Assembly: GCA_011316305.1 (NCBI GenBank)
Contig: SAUG01000153.1
Coordinates: forward strand, 1 to 64,000
Length of the DNA: 64,000 bases
Direction: 5' to 3'
From: Rusavskia elegans
Taxonomy: Eukaryota > Ascomycota > Lecanoromycetes > Teloschistales > Teloschistaceae
A program made the position numbers and the translations under genes. Shown here piece by piece: positions 11,770-25,764 of this stretch (its first letter is position 1; the number at the start of each line of letters is the position of its first letter). A model generated the notes under the pieces. The model was not told the DNA's origin. It made no database searches and worked only from the letters and a program-made list of their open reading frames with translations.

Positions 11770-14327
11770 TTAATATAAAAATCGCGGGATTAGTTAGTAT
11801 TTAAAAAACTTTCTAAAACAAGTTAGAAATACGTAAACTAGATCTAACGAATACTAATTACTAAAAGAGAAAAGTTATTAAAGAACTAACTACCGTTTTA
11901 AAAAAATTAAATAATATCTAGAAATAGCTAAAAGCTATCTAGATAAATAGAATCGAATTTATCGCTAGTTTTTACTACGGCGAATATCGCGGCCTTAAAA
12001 TTAAATGGCCTAATATTTTAGTATTTATCGATAGAATAGATTTAATTTTCGAAATCTAGTTTTAGACGATTATTAAAAAAACCGACCGTAACTATTTCAA
12101 TATCTAGGACTAAATCGACTATACTACTAATCGAATAAATAGAGAAACGAAATTATATCTAGTTTTTGGAATTCGTTATAATACCTTTATACCTTTTCGT
12201 AAACGCGACGATATTTTTACTTTTTTTAATAAAATTATAGTAAACTCGAGCCTTCGTTTAATAACCCGCTATAAACTAGAATTTTATTTTTTAAAGCAAG
12301 ATAGATTTTGTCGAGTTTTACGGTTTATTTATAATTAAAGTCGTTAATCTAGACTATTTTAAATAAATTTAAATCGACTTTTTTTTAAATAAAATTAGTA
12401 GTCGCTTAAAACGCGTTTTCGACGTTAATATTAATTTTGTAACAACTTTAAACGATATCTATAAAATTTTATTAACTCTAGAATAGAATATACGTTAAAT
12501 CGATAAGCGAAACCTTTAACTAGTAACGTTTATCTCCCGCTATAGTATCGTTAAAAGCGCGACTAGAACGATTTCTAAAATCCCGGCTACGGCCGCTTTT
12601 ACTATAAAGTTAATAGTTCGTTTAAAGCGTATTTATAATATCGTTCGATTTTTCGAAAACGATAGAAACTAATATATAAAGGCAAGTCGTTATTTTAATT
12701 ATAGTAAATAACGCTATCTAGATAAAAACTACCCGAAAAAATATTCTCGGATCTAGAATATTAAGGAAAAAAATATCGATAAAAATATCTTTTAATATAA
12801 AGTTTTAAGAAACGTTTAAATCCGGTAAAATTTACTATTCGAGTTATAAAGTTTTTATTTATTCGCCTAATCTAGATATTTTACGAACTTTTTATATAAA
12901 AAACTTTTACGATATCGTATATCCTAAAATTAAATTATAGAAAAATTAAAGTTAATATTCTAATCGCTATCGATATAACTAGTTATATATTTATAAACTT
13001 TAACTTTACACGCGTACTTTACAAAATTATATAAATTAAACATTTCTTATCTACTAAATCTAAAATTGTTAAAGCTTTTAATAATAAAGCCGCGGAATAA
13101 ATTATTTATAGCGTTTATATTTATCTAGAAATAGCCGGCTACTATAAATTAACTACGTTTTTTATAATTATTAGTTTCGGTAACTATTTGATAGTTTTAG
13201 GTATATTCTATTTAAAAGTTTACGATATTATAGTTGAATTCTTTAAAAGTAAATTTTATTTAAACCGAACTATTACTATTACGCTAGAACGTTACTAAAT
13301 CTAGTAAAAATTATTCTAATTATATAAACGAGTTTACCTTTAACGTCGTTTTTATTATTACTAATAAAAAAAAATATTTCTTTAATCCCGAAAATAATTC
13401 TAAAAAAAACTAACCTTTTTTCGACGAAGGATATATAGCTATTTATATACCCTAAAAAAAACCCTTTAATTATTTCTCTAACATTTTTTAAACTAGTTAA
13501 AGTTTTATCTTTTAAAGAAAACGTCGTAAATATTAAGATAATTAAAGTCGTTTTTTTTATATTTAAAAAAAAACGAAATTGTATTTTTTTACTAGCGTAA
13601 AACAGATTAATAGATTACTCGTTTAGTATAAATAAAATCTAGATTTCGTTAAATTAAGTAATATTATAACCGAGTTCGAATCTACTTTTACTAATAAAGA
13701 TTTTAAAAAAAGTTATTTTCGGAAATCTATTAATTTATCGAATTCTTTAAAAAAAAAACGTTAATTTTTTCTTTATTAGAAATACGACTATAAAATAAAA
13801 CTAAAAAATAAAATCTAAATATTTCTAAACTATTATTTCTTATACGCTATATTCTTTTATAAACTATAAAAAATTAAAAAATACTTAGAAAAAATCTATA
13901 TAAAAGCTTTATTTTCTCTAGTAAAACTAATTATATTCTCTTTAATCTTTTCGCCTAAAAGATTAATAAAGGGTTACGTTTTTACGTCGACTATTTAAAA
14001 TTTAACGCTTTTACGAAAAAGAATCGCTATTCGATTTCTCTAATTTATAAAATTATAGCCTAGTTTAGCGGTAAAAAATAGGTTACCCGTTTAAATATCG
14101 TAATCGTTTTTAAATATCTACGAATAAATCTAGGTAGCGTAAAATAAACTATTTTTAGAACTCTTTTTAATATATATTAGTATAACGTTATATCGTTTAA
14201 TTTTACTAGAAAATCTAATTTTTAGTAACGTTTTATAAATAATATTCTATTCGAATTTTTCGGTAAATTTTATTTAATTTATCTAGAAAATATTTTTATT
14301 TTTAATAATATTTTCGCTAAATATAAA

Positions 14328-14487
14328 TAGACTGGCCACTCGGGTCGGATTATAGGCCAAAATCTATAATCCGACCCGACTTTCTAACCCGATTAGGCGA
14401 AGTTTTAACCTAAACTAGTAATTCTACCGTATTAGCCACGTTTACCGCGGGTGGCGACCCGTTTGGCGAATCCTCGCGGCCAGTCTA
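14328..14487. mobile_element. 160-bp hAT-type MITE inserted in gypsy RT
   Basis: Perfect 10-bp terminal inverted repeats TAGACTGGCC...GGCCAGTCTA and a perfect 8-bp target duplication aatataaa (14320-14327 and 14488-14495). The 8-bp duplication and the TAG-type ends fit the hAT superfamily. The interior has an inverted pair of GGGTCGGATTATA and TATAATCCGACCC. GC content and CA/TG are higher than in the surrounding gypsy sequence. No coding capacity. Confidence 0.85.
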
Positions 14488-16757
14488 AATATAAATTATA
14501 TATTTAAAATGTTTTAAAAAAACTCTAGGCTATCGGTTTATAAATCGATATCGATAAATCTAAATTCTACGTTTAAAAAATCTTATTTTTAGCGTTATTA
14601 TAGGCGCTAATAGTATTCGAATAAACTTTAAAAAAATCGAGGCTATCGTCTAATAGGCTACGTCTAAAAACTTTAAAAAAATCTAATCTTTCCTAGATTT
14701 TTATAATTTCTATCGTCGATTTATTACTAAATTCTCTAAATTTATTTGTTTCTTTACTCGATTAATTGAAAATAAAATATTTTTCTATTAGTTTAAAGCC
14801 TACTAATTTTCCTTCGAATTTTTTAAATAATATATTACTTTAATTCCCGTATTTATATACTTTAATTTTTTTTAAATAAATTATTTTAAAAATCGATTTA
14901 TTCGATTTCGTTACAGGCGATATCCTTTTCTAGATTAGCGAAAATAGCGAATTATATCCCGTCGTTTTCTATAGCCGTAAAATACTATTTATCGAATTTA
15001 ACTACGAAGTCTATAGTAAAGAATTTTTAGCTATTATTAAATATCTAAAATAATAGCGCCTAAAACTAGAATATAGTTCTTTTTTTATCTATATTTCTAG
15101 TAACTATCGCGATTTAAAAAATTTTATAATTAAAATTAGCTAATTTATCGCTAGATTCGCTAGATTATAAGACTTTTAGAATACGATTTTAAAATTATTT
15201 TTTACGACGATAAAGATAACTAAATAATTGATACTTTAATTAAATAGGCCGATCGTTAAAAACTAGAGTATAAATACTAGGAATAAATACTATTAAATTT
15301 CGAACGATTTAGTATTACTAATATTAAATTTAAAAATAGAACTATTTATAATAAATTACGGCTTATTATTTAAAACGATAAAGTCGTCTAAAAAATCGTC
15401 GTTACTATTAATATTTACCGTTTTCGAATAAAAGCCTCTAGGGAATATATATACCTAAATAACGTTAAAGTTAAAAATTACTTCGTATTTTTCGATAACT
15501 ATATTTAGATACTAGATCTCGCTATCGTTAAAATTATTCGGGGAATTTATATCTAGAAAGTTACTAGTTATCTATATCGTTAGAAAACGTATATTTTTTA
15601 TAGCTAGTTTTTTATCTAAAAAGAAATAGCCGCCGATATTAATTAATATTTTAGTAAAAATATCTGTTTAAAAGCGAATATATCGTAATTAGTAAAAATA
15701 AAATCTTTAAATAAAAAATTTAAACTAAAAAGCTAAAATTTCTCGCGATAAAAAATATAGACTATTTTAACTCTTACTAATTTTCGAGAAACGTTAGTAA
15801 AAAATGGCTATAAATTTTATTACCGGCTATCTATTAACCGCTCGAAGTAATAATACTATTTTTATCGTTATCGATAAATTTATTAAAAAACGTTATTTTA
15901 TCGTCTATTATTCCGATAAAGGAAATACTAGTATAGAAACTACTATAAAACTATTACAAGAAATTGTCTAAAAATATTATAGCCTTTTTTAATTAATTAT
16001 ATTTAATCGAGAAATCTAACTTATATCCGATTTAGATATTTATTTATACTAGATTCTAGATATTTAACGTAAATTATTAATCGTTTATTATTTTTAAATA
16101 AATAGCTAAAACGAAAACTTTAACTAATAGTTAAAATAATATCTAGAAATATTTATTAATTAATATTAAAATAACTAGAATAGAATTTTTTCTATAAACG
16201 AGTTCGTCTATAATAAAATCGAATCCGCTATTATTTAAATATTCTTTTTTTTACAAATTAAAGTTTCGATTTTACTATAAACTTTTTTTACGAATATAGT
16301 ATAGTCGGCGTTATTTTTCGTTAACGTTAAAAAATTAGTAAAGTAAAAAGCATCGAATATTAATTTATTAATATTTTCGTCTATTATCGCTAAAAAAATA
16401 GAAAAAGCCTAGACTATTTGAATTATTTAAGTTAATCGCTATCGCTAAAATATCGTTTTCGAAATAAATAATTTAATTTAGTTTGACGGTAAAAATTTCT
16501 AGAATAAACATTTTAGTAAAAAGTTTAACTATCCTATATACGACTTCTATAAAACTATCGCTAAATATAATATTTTTTATAAATTTTAACTATTTTCGAA
16601 ATTTGATACGTATTTAACTTTTTATATAAAATTACTAAAAAAGAATTTTAATAATCTATTATCTAGCTAGCGTAATTCCGAACTACTTTTTAATCGAATT
16701 AATAACTATAATAAATAATTAGTAAAACGAATGGAAATTTCTAAATTATATTATTAT

Positions 16758-17216
16758 TAGACTGGGATTTGTACTAGGCAGACACGGGTATAGTACAATA
16801 TAACTACAATACAATCTTGTATTTGTACTACGTATTAACTAGTTGTTTTATATTGTATTATACGTTGTAGAATACAATATAATATATATTACAATATGGA
16901 AAATACGGCTTAACAGATGCGAAACAGACGCTAGGCCTATTAAAATAGAAATATAATAAATATATTGGCGGAAAGCGCGAAATTTCAAAATTCCGCCAAT
17001 ATAGTTTACTAAATTAGGCCTAGCGTCTACTAATTGAATCTAGCGCCTACTTCGTACCTACTAAAAATATCTCGCTTTTGCCACCAATTACGATATAGAT
17101 ATAATATATTACAAGAAATAATACAAGTTTTATTTATATTCGTATTCTAGATAACAATATCAATATTATATTTATATATAAAAAGTTTAATACAATATAA
17201 TACAAATTTCAATCTA
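16758..17216. mobile_element. 459-bp hAT-type MITE inserted in gypsy pol
   Basis: Terminal inverted repeats TAGACTGGGATTTGTA (left) and the complement TAGATTGAAATTTGTA (right), which differ only by C/T and G/A changes. The 8-bp target duplication attattat is perfect (16750-16757 and 17217-17224). Inside are several ACAATATAA/TTGTATTGT-type repeats and a strong inverted pair around 16980 (TATTGGCGGA with TCCGCCAATA), flanked by TAGGCCTA-type repeats, so the transcript or single strand could fold into a long hairpin. The first 8 terminal bases (TAGACTGG) match the 160-bp MITE at 14328. Non-coding. Confidence 0.85.
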
Positions 17217-18034
17217 ATTATTATCGTTTAAAATATCGAGTTAAATACGTTAATTACGAATATAATCTAGGCTAGTATTTAACTAAATTTTTCGAATATA
17301 CGTAAAAAAAGGTTTAGAAATTCTACGCGATCTATTCGAATTTATTATACTTTCGAATACTATTTTGTTTCTAAATATTTCTAGTTCTACTAATATCTAT
17401 CGTCCCCATTCTATTTTTATAACAAATTTTTAGCGTATACGTTCTTTCGCCGCTATATTAAAAAATTCGTCGTTTATATCGTATCGTAAATTAGCCGGCC
17501 ATTTTTCTATTTCTATAAATCTCCGAAACTATCTATATAACGTCGAATTATCTATTTGACTCGTTATCGTTGATCTAATAACTAGCGTATATAACCTTTA
17601 TATATTACACGAATAGTTTATTCTATATATTTTCAAAATATATTTTAATTAAAAAATCGTTTACTTTAATTTTCGGTTGAATTTAATTTTTAGTTTATTT
17701 AGTAAATGGCAAAAGTAATACTTTTTTTAAAAAATACCTATATAATAATATTTATAAATCGTTTAGTTTAGTATTTTAATAATTCGTATATTATATTATT
17801 AATTTACGTATTTTACTATTCGATTATAGTATATATATTATCTCGTTACTCGACGCTAGATATATTAGTAGTTAATTCCTAAATAATATAATAAATTATT
17901 AATATCTATAGCTACTATTTTATTATTACTACCCGCTTTTTAACTAGTAGTAGAATGTTATCCGCCATTCGTTAAATAGTTAAATATCGGTTTTACGCGT
18001 AATAAAAATATTACGATAATTTAATAAAAAATAA

Positions 18035-18207
18035 AAGTAAAATTTAACATAGATTTAATATATGTTTAGCAAGTTTACTATTTCGTTTAACTAGTAATTT
18101 AATATACGTATAATACGACGAATTTTACGTTTTATATATTTAGTTTTTAACTTTTTAGATTCTAGTCATTTATACCTCTATAACCAGTTCTAGATTGACT
18201 CGTGACA
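18035..18207 (+). repeat. 3' LTR of truncated gypsy element
   Basis: About 173 bp, preceded by a purine-rich tract (AAAAGTAA). The end reads TTCTAGATTGACTCGTGACA, which corresponds to the ends of the LTRs at 19619 and 25765. The left end is fuzzy by up to 6 bp because the usual TGTCAG start appears deleted or mutated. Confidence 0.7.
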
Positions 18208-19428
18208 TTTCGCTAGCGTTTCGATTTTTTTATCTCTTTTTTTTCTTTCTTTAATAAAAGTATTCGCATCGATTTAAGTATATTTCTAATAGCAACTAAA
18301 TCGTGGATTATCGCGTTATCGACAAAAGCTATATTTTAGATAGTATTTTCACTAGTAGAACTAATTCGATAAAGATAAATAGATATAGAAAGTTTACTAG
18401 AAAAAACAATATTCTAATTATAAATTAAAGGTAGAAAAATTCGTTCGGGGAAAAAGATATTTTTTAAAGTAATTAGTCTTTAATCGTTTAGCTATATCTA
18501 GCGTATATACTTGATATTTATTTATTTTATCTAGATATAAAAAATAATTCTAGCTACTATAATCTAACCGTATCTTTATCTTCTAGATTTTTCGTTATCG
18601 TCTACGGTAACTACTAGTTCGTTTTTTAAAAATAATTTAAGTTACCGTAGTCTAGCTATTCTTTTCTCTAGACTTTTTATAAACTATTATTTCGTTTTTT
18701 TCAAACGCGATTTCTCTAGCTACCGCTACTTAGTTCGTTTAGTCGTTATAAATACGGCTCTAACTATCGTTATTAATCTAATCTTATTTCTGGCCATCTT
18801 ATCTATACGCCGTATTTATAATATAATTTTAGAAAGTTCCGATCGAACTTTTAGCAAATCTAAACGATCGAGCTAACTTTTTAACTAAAATATTGCTAAA
18901 CGCTTAAAATTTTATAACCGCGATAATTTCGATTTAGAGTAAATAGAAAGTTTAATATAAATCTATTAAAATTTTATATTATATTAACTATTATCGTATA
19001 ATTATATATCGAGCAATTAATTTTTAAATTAATAACGCGATATATATCGCGGTACTCTATGAATTTATTTATAAAAAACTATTTCAAAAAAAGGCAAAAA
19101 TTTATATAGTCGTAACTATTATTTTCTAAATCTAGTTAAAATCTATATACTATTAGTTAGTAGCTATATAATTACGTTAATTACTTGTTTTATAAATACG
19201 TTTAAAATATAACGATTATAACTATAATACTAGTAACGTATATATTTTTTGTATAATAAAATTACTAGAGGTTTTAACCATTTATTTTACGTATTTAACG
19301 ACGATCAATTCTAGATTTATTTAACGAATATCTTAAATCTCTAGAAATTTAATCTAAAGACTTTTCTAGAAACGGTATCGGGGGATTTATTACGCTAGAA
19401 AATTTGTCAATAGATTTAGTAAAGAACA
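18208..19428. other. Unassigned AT-rich, RIP-mutated DNA
   Basis: No recognisable protein motif or repeat in either strand. It lies between the 3' LTR of a gypsy element and the copia LTR fragment, so it is probably older target DNA or a decayed element. Confidence 0.5.
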
Positions 19429-19618
19429 GTTGATGTGGATTAATTGTATGCTATCTATAATATCTTTGGTAAATGTTTGATTATTTATAGAAATTTACTA
19501 AAACGCTAGAACGCGAAGTAGAATTATATCCACCGCTATATCTAATACGGTATAATATCGCTAGATCTATTTCTATAGATAAATACTCGAATACCTATAC
19601 ATCGGTATACTTTTTTAA
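19429..19618 (-). repeat. Left (3') copia LTR fragment, cut by gypsy insertion
   Basis: Aligns with 31010-31210: shared blocks ATTTATAGAAATTTACTAAA, CGCTATAT and TAATATCGCTA, in the same order. This copy keeps GTTGATGTGGATTAATTGTATGC where the right copy reads GCTAATATATATTAATTATAT, a typical RIP difference. It breaks off at 19618 where the gypsy element begins; any remainder follows 25935. Confidence 0.65.
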
Positions 19619-19789
19619 TGTCAAAATCTAATACGAATTTGATATAGACTTGGTATTACGTAATATTCGCTAGCTAGTAGCTTAGCGTACGTATAAAACC
19701 TTCGATTTCGTACTAGCTATAATTAGTTCTTTAGTTTTTAGATTCTATTTAATTATACCTCTATAACTCGTTCTAGGTCAATTTTAATA
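19619..19789 (+). repeat. 5' LTR of gypsy element 19619-25935
   Basis: 171 bp, starts TGTCAAAATC and ends in TTTTAATA, the RIP form of TTTTGACA. It contains CGTACGTATAAAACC, a TATA-like segment shared by all LTRs of this family. Confidence 0.9.
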
Positions 19790-22700
19790 TAATTTAAAAA
19801 TTTAATTTTCTTTACTCTCGCGTATAACGAAGTTAAACTTTATATATATAGACCTAGAATCGTTACTCTATAGTTAAAAAGGAAATACTAGGTAGAAAAT
19901 CTGATATAATCGAACCTTTTATTAACTTAGTAATTTATCTAAACCTATCGAAACTAAAGAAATAAACCGCTAGTTTCTAGAAAAACATTCGGCGATCGAT
20001 TATTCTAGGCGCTTTTAATAATAAAGGCCTATATAATAATTCTACTCCGATCGCCGAAATTATTAATATCGACGACTTCGAATAAGCTATAAAATTTAAA
20101 TAGTTTCGATATTTAATAAAAAATTATAGTAATAACCTAGTTGAATATATTTTAACCCTTTAGTAATATACTAACGAAATTTTAGATTTTAATAGAAAAT
20201 TTACCGGCTTTATTACTAGCTACGAAACTTTATAAACAAAGTTCAAAACTATTAAAATTAATCTAGTTAAAGTCCGTACCCGTGCGAAAAAATTTAAATA
20301 TAAACTTATTATTACTATGGAATAGTTAAAAGTAGTTTAAACTATAGGCGAAAATAATACCGTTATAACTAGCTCGAGAAACTCGGGATATACCGAATAT
20401 TATTATACTAAAATTAAATAGCTAGACGCTTTAATATTTACCGATAGTATAAACCCGACTTTTAAAACCTAGGCCTAGAAAATAGTTTAGAAAACCGAGC
20501 GTAATTTTTCGGAAAAATTAAATTAAATTAACTACGGAATCTACGGTTATTTCCGAATTAGTAGATAAATCGCGTAATATCTAGTCCTAAGAATTTAAAT
20601 AAGTACGTCGATACCCTTTACTAGCCTAGACGAAATTTTTAACTTTCTATACGGTATTATAGCCTATTCGAACTTTTACTAAACCGTTCGCTATAAACTC
20701 GAAACTTTAATTTAAAATAAAAAAAAATTCGCTAAGTTTTTCGGCCTATTTATTATCTATATTACTAACCTAAATTCCTTTATCGAAATTTAGATCGATA
20801 TTTTACTTAATAAAGTAAATTTACGTCTAAAGCGAGTCTAGAATATAAATATTAACTCGCCGAAAATATTTAACGAGATTTATTACTAGCTTATAATCTT
20901 TAACTAGAATATATATTAAATCGATAGACGTTTCTTTCGATAATAATAAATATCTTTTACGCGCTTTAATATAGTTAAAGCTATTACTAGAATTACTTTT
21001 AAATTTATAATCGCTATTACCCTAGTCGTCGGAACTACGATTATTATCTATCCCCGTACTTTTAACGCTATACGTTTATTTAATACCGATCGCGAAAGAT
21101 AAATTAAAAAAGGATACGATTTTAAATATAGTAAATAGAATTATATAAAGCCAAATTACCCCGATAATATTTCTTAGATTAAAAATATTAAGAAGAAAAG
21201 TATAAAGGAAAATATTCTTTAAATAAATTATTTAAAAAACGTTTAAACCCGATAGAATTTACTATTCGGGTTATTAAATATCTAATTATTAGTATTATCT
21301 AGTTATTCTATAATTTCTTTATATAGAAAGCTTTTACAATATTTTATATTCTAATATCCGATTATAGAATAATCAAAACTACGGTTTTAGTCGATACCGG
21401 TATTACTAATTATACTTTTATAAAATTTAGTTTTACTCGCGTATTTTATAATATTTTTTAAATCGAATTTTTTTTTATTAAATCTAAAATAGTAAAGGCT
21501 TTTAATAGTAAATTTACTAAACGAATTATCTATAGTATATATTTATATCTAGAAATCGTCGACTATTACGAGTTAATCGTTTTATTAATAGTTATTAATT
21601 TAGGTAATTAGTAAATAACTTAAGGTATACTTTAACTAGAAGCCTATAATATTATTATCGATTTTATTGTTAGAAAATTTATATTTAAATCTTAATATTA
21701 TATTTATTTCGAAATATTACCGAATTTGGTAAAAATTTTTCTCGTTTTTTAAACGAGTTTATCTCTAATATTTTTTTTATTATCGCTTCTAAAACCGGTT
21801 ACCTCTCTAGTTTAGAAAAGGATTTTAAAATAATTTAATTTTCTTCCGACTACCGGCGTATAGCTACTAATAATCTTTAAAAAAAAACTATTATTTATAT
21901 CTCTAGCGTTTTCTAAAACGTCTAAAATTCTATCTTTAAAGGAAAGTATTATAGATATTAAAATAATTAGAATCGCCGGGATTATACTTTAGAAAAAGAA
22001 AAATATTTATTTTTTTAGCTAGTATTAAATATATCGATATATTATTAGATTAATATAACTAGTACTTCGATTCGCCGTATTAATTAGCGTTATAAACGAG
22101 TTCGAATAGATTTTAACCGACGAAATCTTCCGAGAACGACTACCCCTAAAAACCTACGAATTTATCGAATTATTTAAAAAAAAAAATACGGAATTACTTT
22201 TATACCGTAAATACGGTTATAAAATAGTACTAGAAAATAGTATTTATATTCCTTTCGAATATTACTCTTTATATACTATATTCTTTTATAAGCTATAAAA
22301 AATTAAAAAATATCTAAAGAAAATTTTTATTAAAAGTTTTATTTCCTCTAGTAAAATCGCTTATACCTCGTCGATATTTTTCGTTTAAAAAGTCGATAGC
22401 GAACTATATTCCTACGAAAACTACTATAAATTAAATATTTTAATAAAAAAAAACCGTTATTTAATTTTTCTAATTTATAAAATTATAGCCTAGCTTAACG
22501 GTAAAAAATAGTTTACCCGCTTTAATATTATAACCGTCTTTAATAATTTCCGAATATATCTAGATAGCGTAGAATATATTACGTTTAAGATTTATTTTAG
22601 TATATATTAATATAACGTTAGACTATTTAGCTTAATTAAAGATTCTAATTTCGGGTAACGAAATATAAATAATATTCTATTCGAATTTCTCGATAAATTC

Positions 22701-25120
22701 TATACTATTTATTTAGATAATATTTTTATTTATAGTAATATTTTCGTCGAATATAAATAGTATATACGTTAAATTCTAGCGGCGGTCTAAGCGACGAAAT
22801 TCTAAATTAATAGTAATAGATTTAAGTTTTATATTTAAAAAACCACTTTTCTCGGCGTTATTATAGGCGCTAATAGGATTCGAATAAACTCTAAAAAAAT
22901 CGAGATTATTATTAACTAGGCTACGCCTAAAGATTTAAAAAAAAATTAGTTTTTTCTAGATTTTTATAAATTTTATCGCCGGTTTATTCGCGAGTTCGTT
23001 AAACTCGCTAATTTCTTTACTAAACTAATTAAAAAAAAGGTACTTTTTTATTAATTCGAAATATACTAAATTTCTTTTAAACTTTTTAAATAATATATTA
23101 ATTTAATTCAAGTATTTATATATTTTAACTATATTAAATAAACGATTTTAAAAACCGATTTTTTTAACTAGATTACTAGTAGTACTCTATTTTAAATAGA
23201 CGACGATAGCGAATTATATCTAGTCGCCTATTATAATCGTAAAAAATAATCGATAAATCTAGTTACGAAATCTATAATAAAGAGCTTCTAGCTATTATTA
23301 ACTATCTAAAAATCTAGCGACTAGAACTCGAGTTTAGTAATATTTTTATTTAGATTTTTAGTAACTATCGCAGTCTGGAATATTTTATAACTAAATAAAC
23401 GTTAACTCGCTACTAGATTCGCTAAATAAAAAAGCTTTCCGTATATAATTTTAAAATTATTTACCGCGACGGTAAAACTAACTAGAAAGCTAGTATTCTA
23501 ACGAAATATATAGATAATTAAAAGCTAGGATATAAATATTAGAAATATATATTATTAGATTTTAAATATTTCAGTATTATCGTTATTAATATAGAGAATT
23601 TAATAATTTGAAATAAACTATATATAGTTACGTAGGAAAATAAAGTCGCTTAGAATATTATAATTACTATTAACGCTAGTCGTTTCTATATCTAAATCTT
23701 TCGAAATAAACTACGTTTACTAAACGTTAAAATAAAGAACTATTTTATTATTATTAACGGACGTATCTAAGTATTAGAACCTAGTATTATAGAAGTTATT
23801 CGAAAAATCTACGTCTAGTTAGCTACCGGCTACCCTAGCTATAAAAAGACCTAGTTATTATTTAAACGATCTTTCGTTTAAAGAAATATAACCGCCGATA
23901 TTAATTAATATATTAATAGCTATTATCTCTACTATAGAGCTAAAGTCTTTCTCGCTAAAAAATTTAAACTATTATAACCTTTACTAGTATTTAAAGAGCG
24001 CTAGTAATATATCGCTATAAATTTCGTTACGAGCTATTCGTTAATCGTTTAGAAAAATAATACTATTTTTATCGTTACTAATCGATTTATTAAAAAACGT
24101 TATTTTATCGTTTATTTTTCCGATTAAAATAGTACTAATACCGAAACAATTTTCTAATTATTTCTAGAATTCGTCTAAAAGCTTTATAGTCTATTTAAAT
24201 TAATCGTACTAGATCGAAATCTCTAATTTATATCGGATATATAGGTCTATCTATATAAAATTATAAGTATATAACGTTATTTTTTAATTATTTATTATTT
24301 TTAAATCGACGACTAAAATAAAAACTCTAACTAATAGTTGGAATAATACTTAAAAACTTTTCTATAGAATTTTTAATAAACTTTGGATAAAATAAATAAA
24401 GATTTAAAAAAGAAAATTAATTATATATTATAATAAAATTTCCTCTATTATAGAATTCGTCTATAACGATCTAGATATTATTATTATCTAAATATCGCCT
24501 TTTTTCGCTAATAAAAGTTTCGATCCTACTATAAATTTCTCCTATAATTACGGTATAATTGGTATTAATTCCCGTTAGCGTTATAAAATCGTTAAAGTCG
24601 AAAATATTAGCCGTTATATAAATAAAGTTTTAGTACGTTGCCGCTATAATATAGTCGAAATCTAGGAAATCTAGATTATTTAAATTAACTATTATCGCTA
24701 AAATACTAGTTTCTAAATAAACGATTTCGTCTAGTTAAATAAAAAGAATTTACGTTCGAAACGTTCTAGTAAAAAGTTCGACTATCGGATATACGAGCTT
24801 TTTAAAGTGATCGCCTAATTTAATATCTTATACGAACTATAATTATTTCTAGAATTTAATATATATTTAAGATTCTACGTAAAACTACTTTATAAAAACT
24901 TTAATAATTTATTATCTAGATAATATAGCATCGAGCTATCGTTTATTCGAATTAATAACTATAGAAAATAGTTAGTAGAATATATTTTTACTTTACGTCT
25001 ATATCGCCGCCGTCTAGAATATTACGTTAAATAAATCGATTATAAATATAATCCCGGCTAGTATTTTTCCAAATTTTTCGAATACGTCTAAAAAGTTTTT
25101 TTAAAATTCTATATAACGTA
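19790..25120 (+). pseudogene. gypsy gag-pol remnant (knuckle, protease, RT, integrase)
   Basis: Domains in order on the plus strand: Gag; zinc knuckle at about 21115-21165 (YDFKYSKQNYIKPNYP, where Cys and His positions have become Tyr, Ser or Asn); protease with an intact D-T-G at 21389-21401 (VLVDTGITNYTFI); RT active site at 22707-22735 reading YLDNIFIYS (second Asp to Asn); integrase from about 23790, with LATGYPSYKKT and DINQY around the zinc-binding part, FVTSYS and IVTNRFIKKRYFI in the core; and the fungal gypsy C-terminal block YNPAWYFPKFFEY near 25030-25075. All CAA/CAG/TGG codons that I can infer from the family have become stops. Not functional. Confidence 0.88.
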
Positions 25121-25764
25121 TTCTAATTTCTTTTGTTGTTATATATTTTTCTATTTATAAATAGTTTAAATTACGTTCGTATTTATCGTTTTCTAAATAC
25201 TAATATAATAGTTCGTTAGCGTATATATACCGCCTTTATATTAAATACTAGTATCTAATATAGCGCCCGTCGTTCTAGTTTATCGTTTTCTATTGATACG
25301 CCGATTTCGCTATATAGTAAAATAATCGCCTAGATTCTAGCTATTCTAAAGTTCTCGAAACTATCTATATATCGTTTAACTAGAAACTCGATTCGCAATC
25401 GTTTATCTAGCTATTAGCGTATATAATCTTTATAGACTATATATATAGTCTATCCTATATATTTTCTAAATATATTTTATATTTAAAATCGTTTATTTTA
25501 ATTTGTAGTAAAGTTTGTTTTTTTTAATTTATATATAAAATTATAAAAGTAATATTTTTTTTATAAAATACCCGTATAATATAATTTATATATCGATAGA
25601 TTTAATCGTTTAGAAGTTTATATATAAAAAAGCTATTCGTTTTAATTTATTAAACTAGTACTATTCGGTTAAAACTAGATAAAACTTTACTATCCGGTTT
25701 AAATTTATAATAGCTATTTTTTTACACGTAATAAAAATACTACGAATTTTTTATAGAAAAGTAA

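Larger units (their letters stand above)
11770..17350 (+). pseudogene. gypsy gag-pol remnant with two MITE insertions
   Basis: Plus-strand order: Gag; a zinc knuckle at about 12665-12735 (YFNY in place of CFNC, then a LDKNYPKK tail); protease at about 12955-13010 (IAIDITSYIFINF, where the family reads D-T/S-G); RT, with YLENIFIF at about 14279-14305 where YLDD is expected; then, after MITE 1, RNase H; integrase from about 15535, with conserved blocks such as KEIAADINQY; and the integrase C-terminal block VNYEYN near 17250, after MITE 2. Stops are nearly all TAA/TAG. Its RT core differs from the relative at 22707 at the first Asp codon (GAA rather than GAT), which is not a RIP change. Confidence 0.8.
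11770..18207 (+). mobile_element. 5'-truncated Ty3/gypsy element with 3' LTR
   Basis: Same family as the elements at 19619-25935 and 49285-55575, judged by matching gag, RT, integrase and LTR blocks. The 5' LTR and the first part of gag are missing: the element begins in gag right at the edge of the neighbouring gypsy LTR. Two MITEs are inserted in it (14328-14487 and 16758-17216), both with perfect 8-bp target duplications that show the uninterrupted gypsy sequence. The 3' LTR is at about 18035-18207. Confidence 0.85.
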
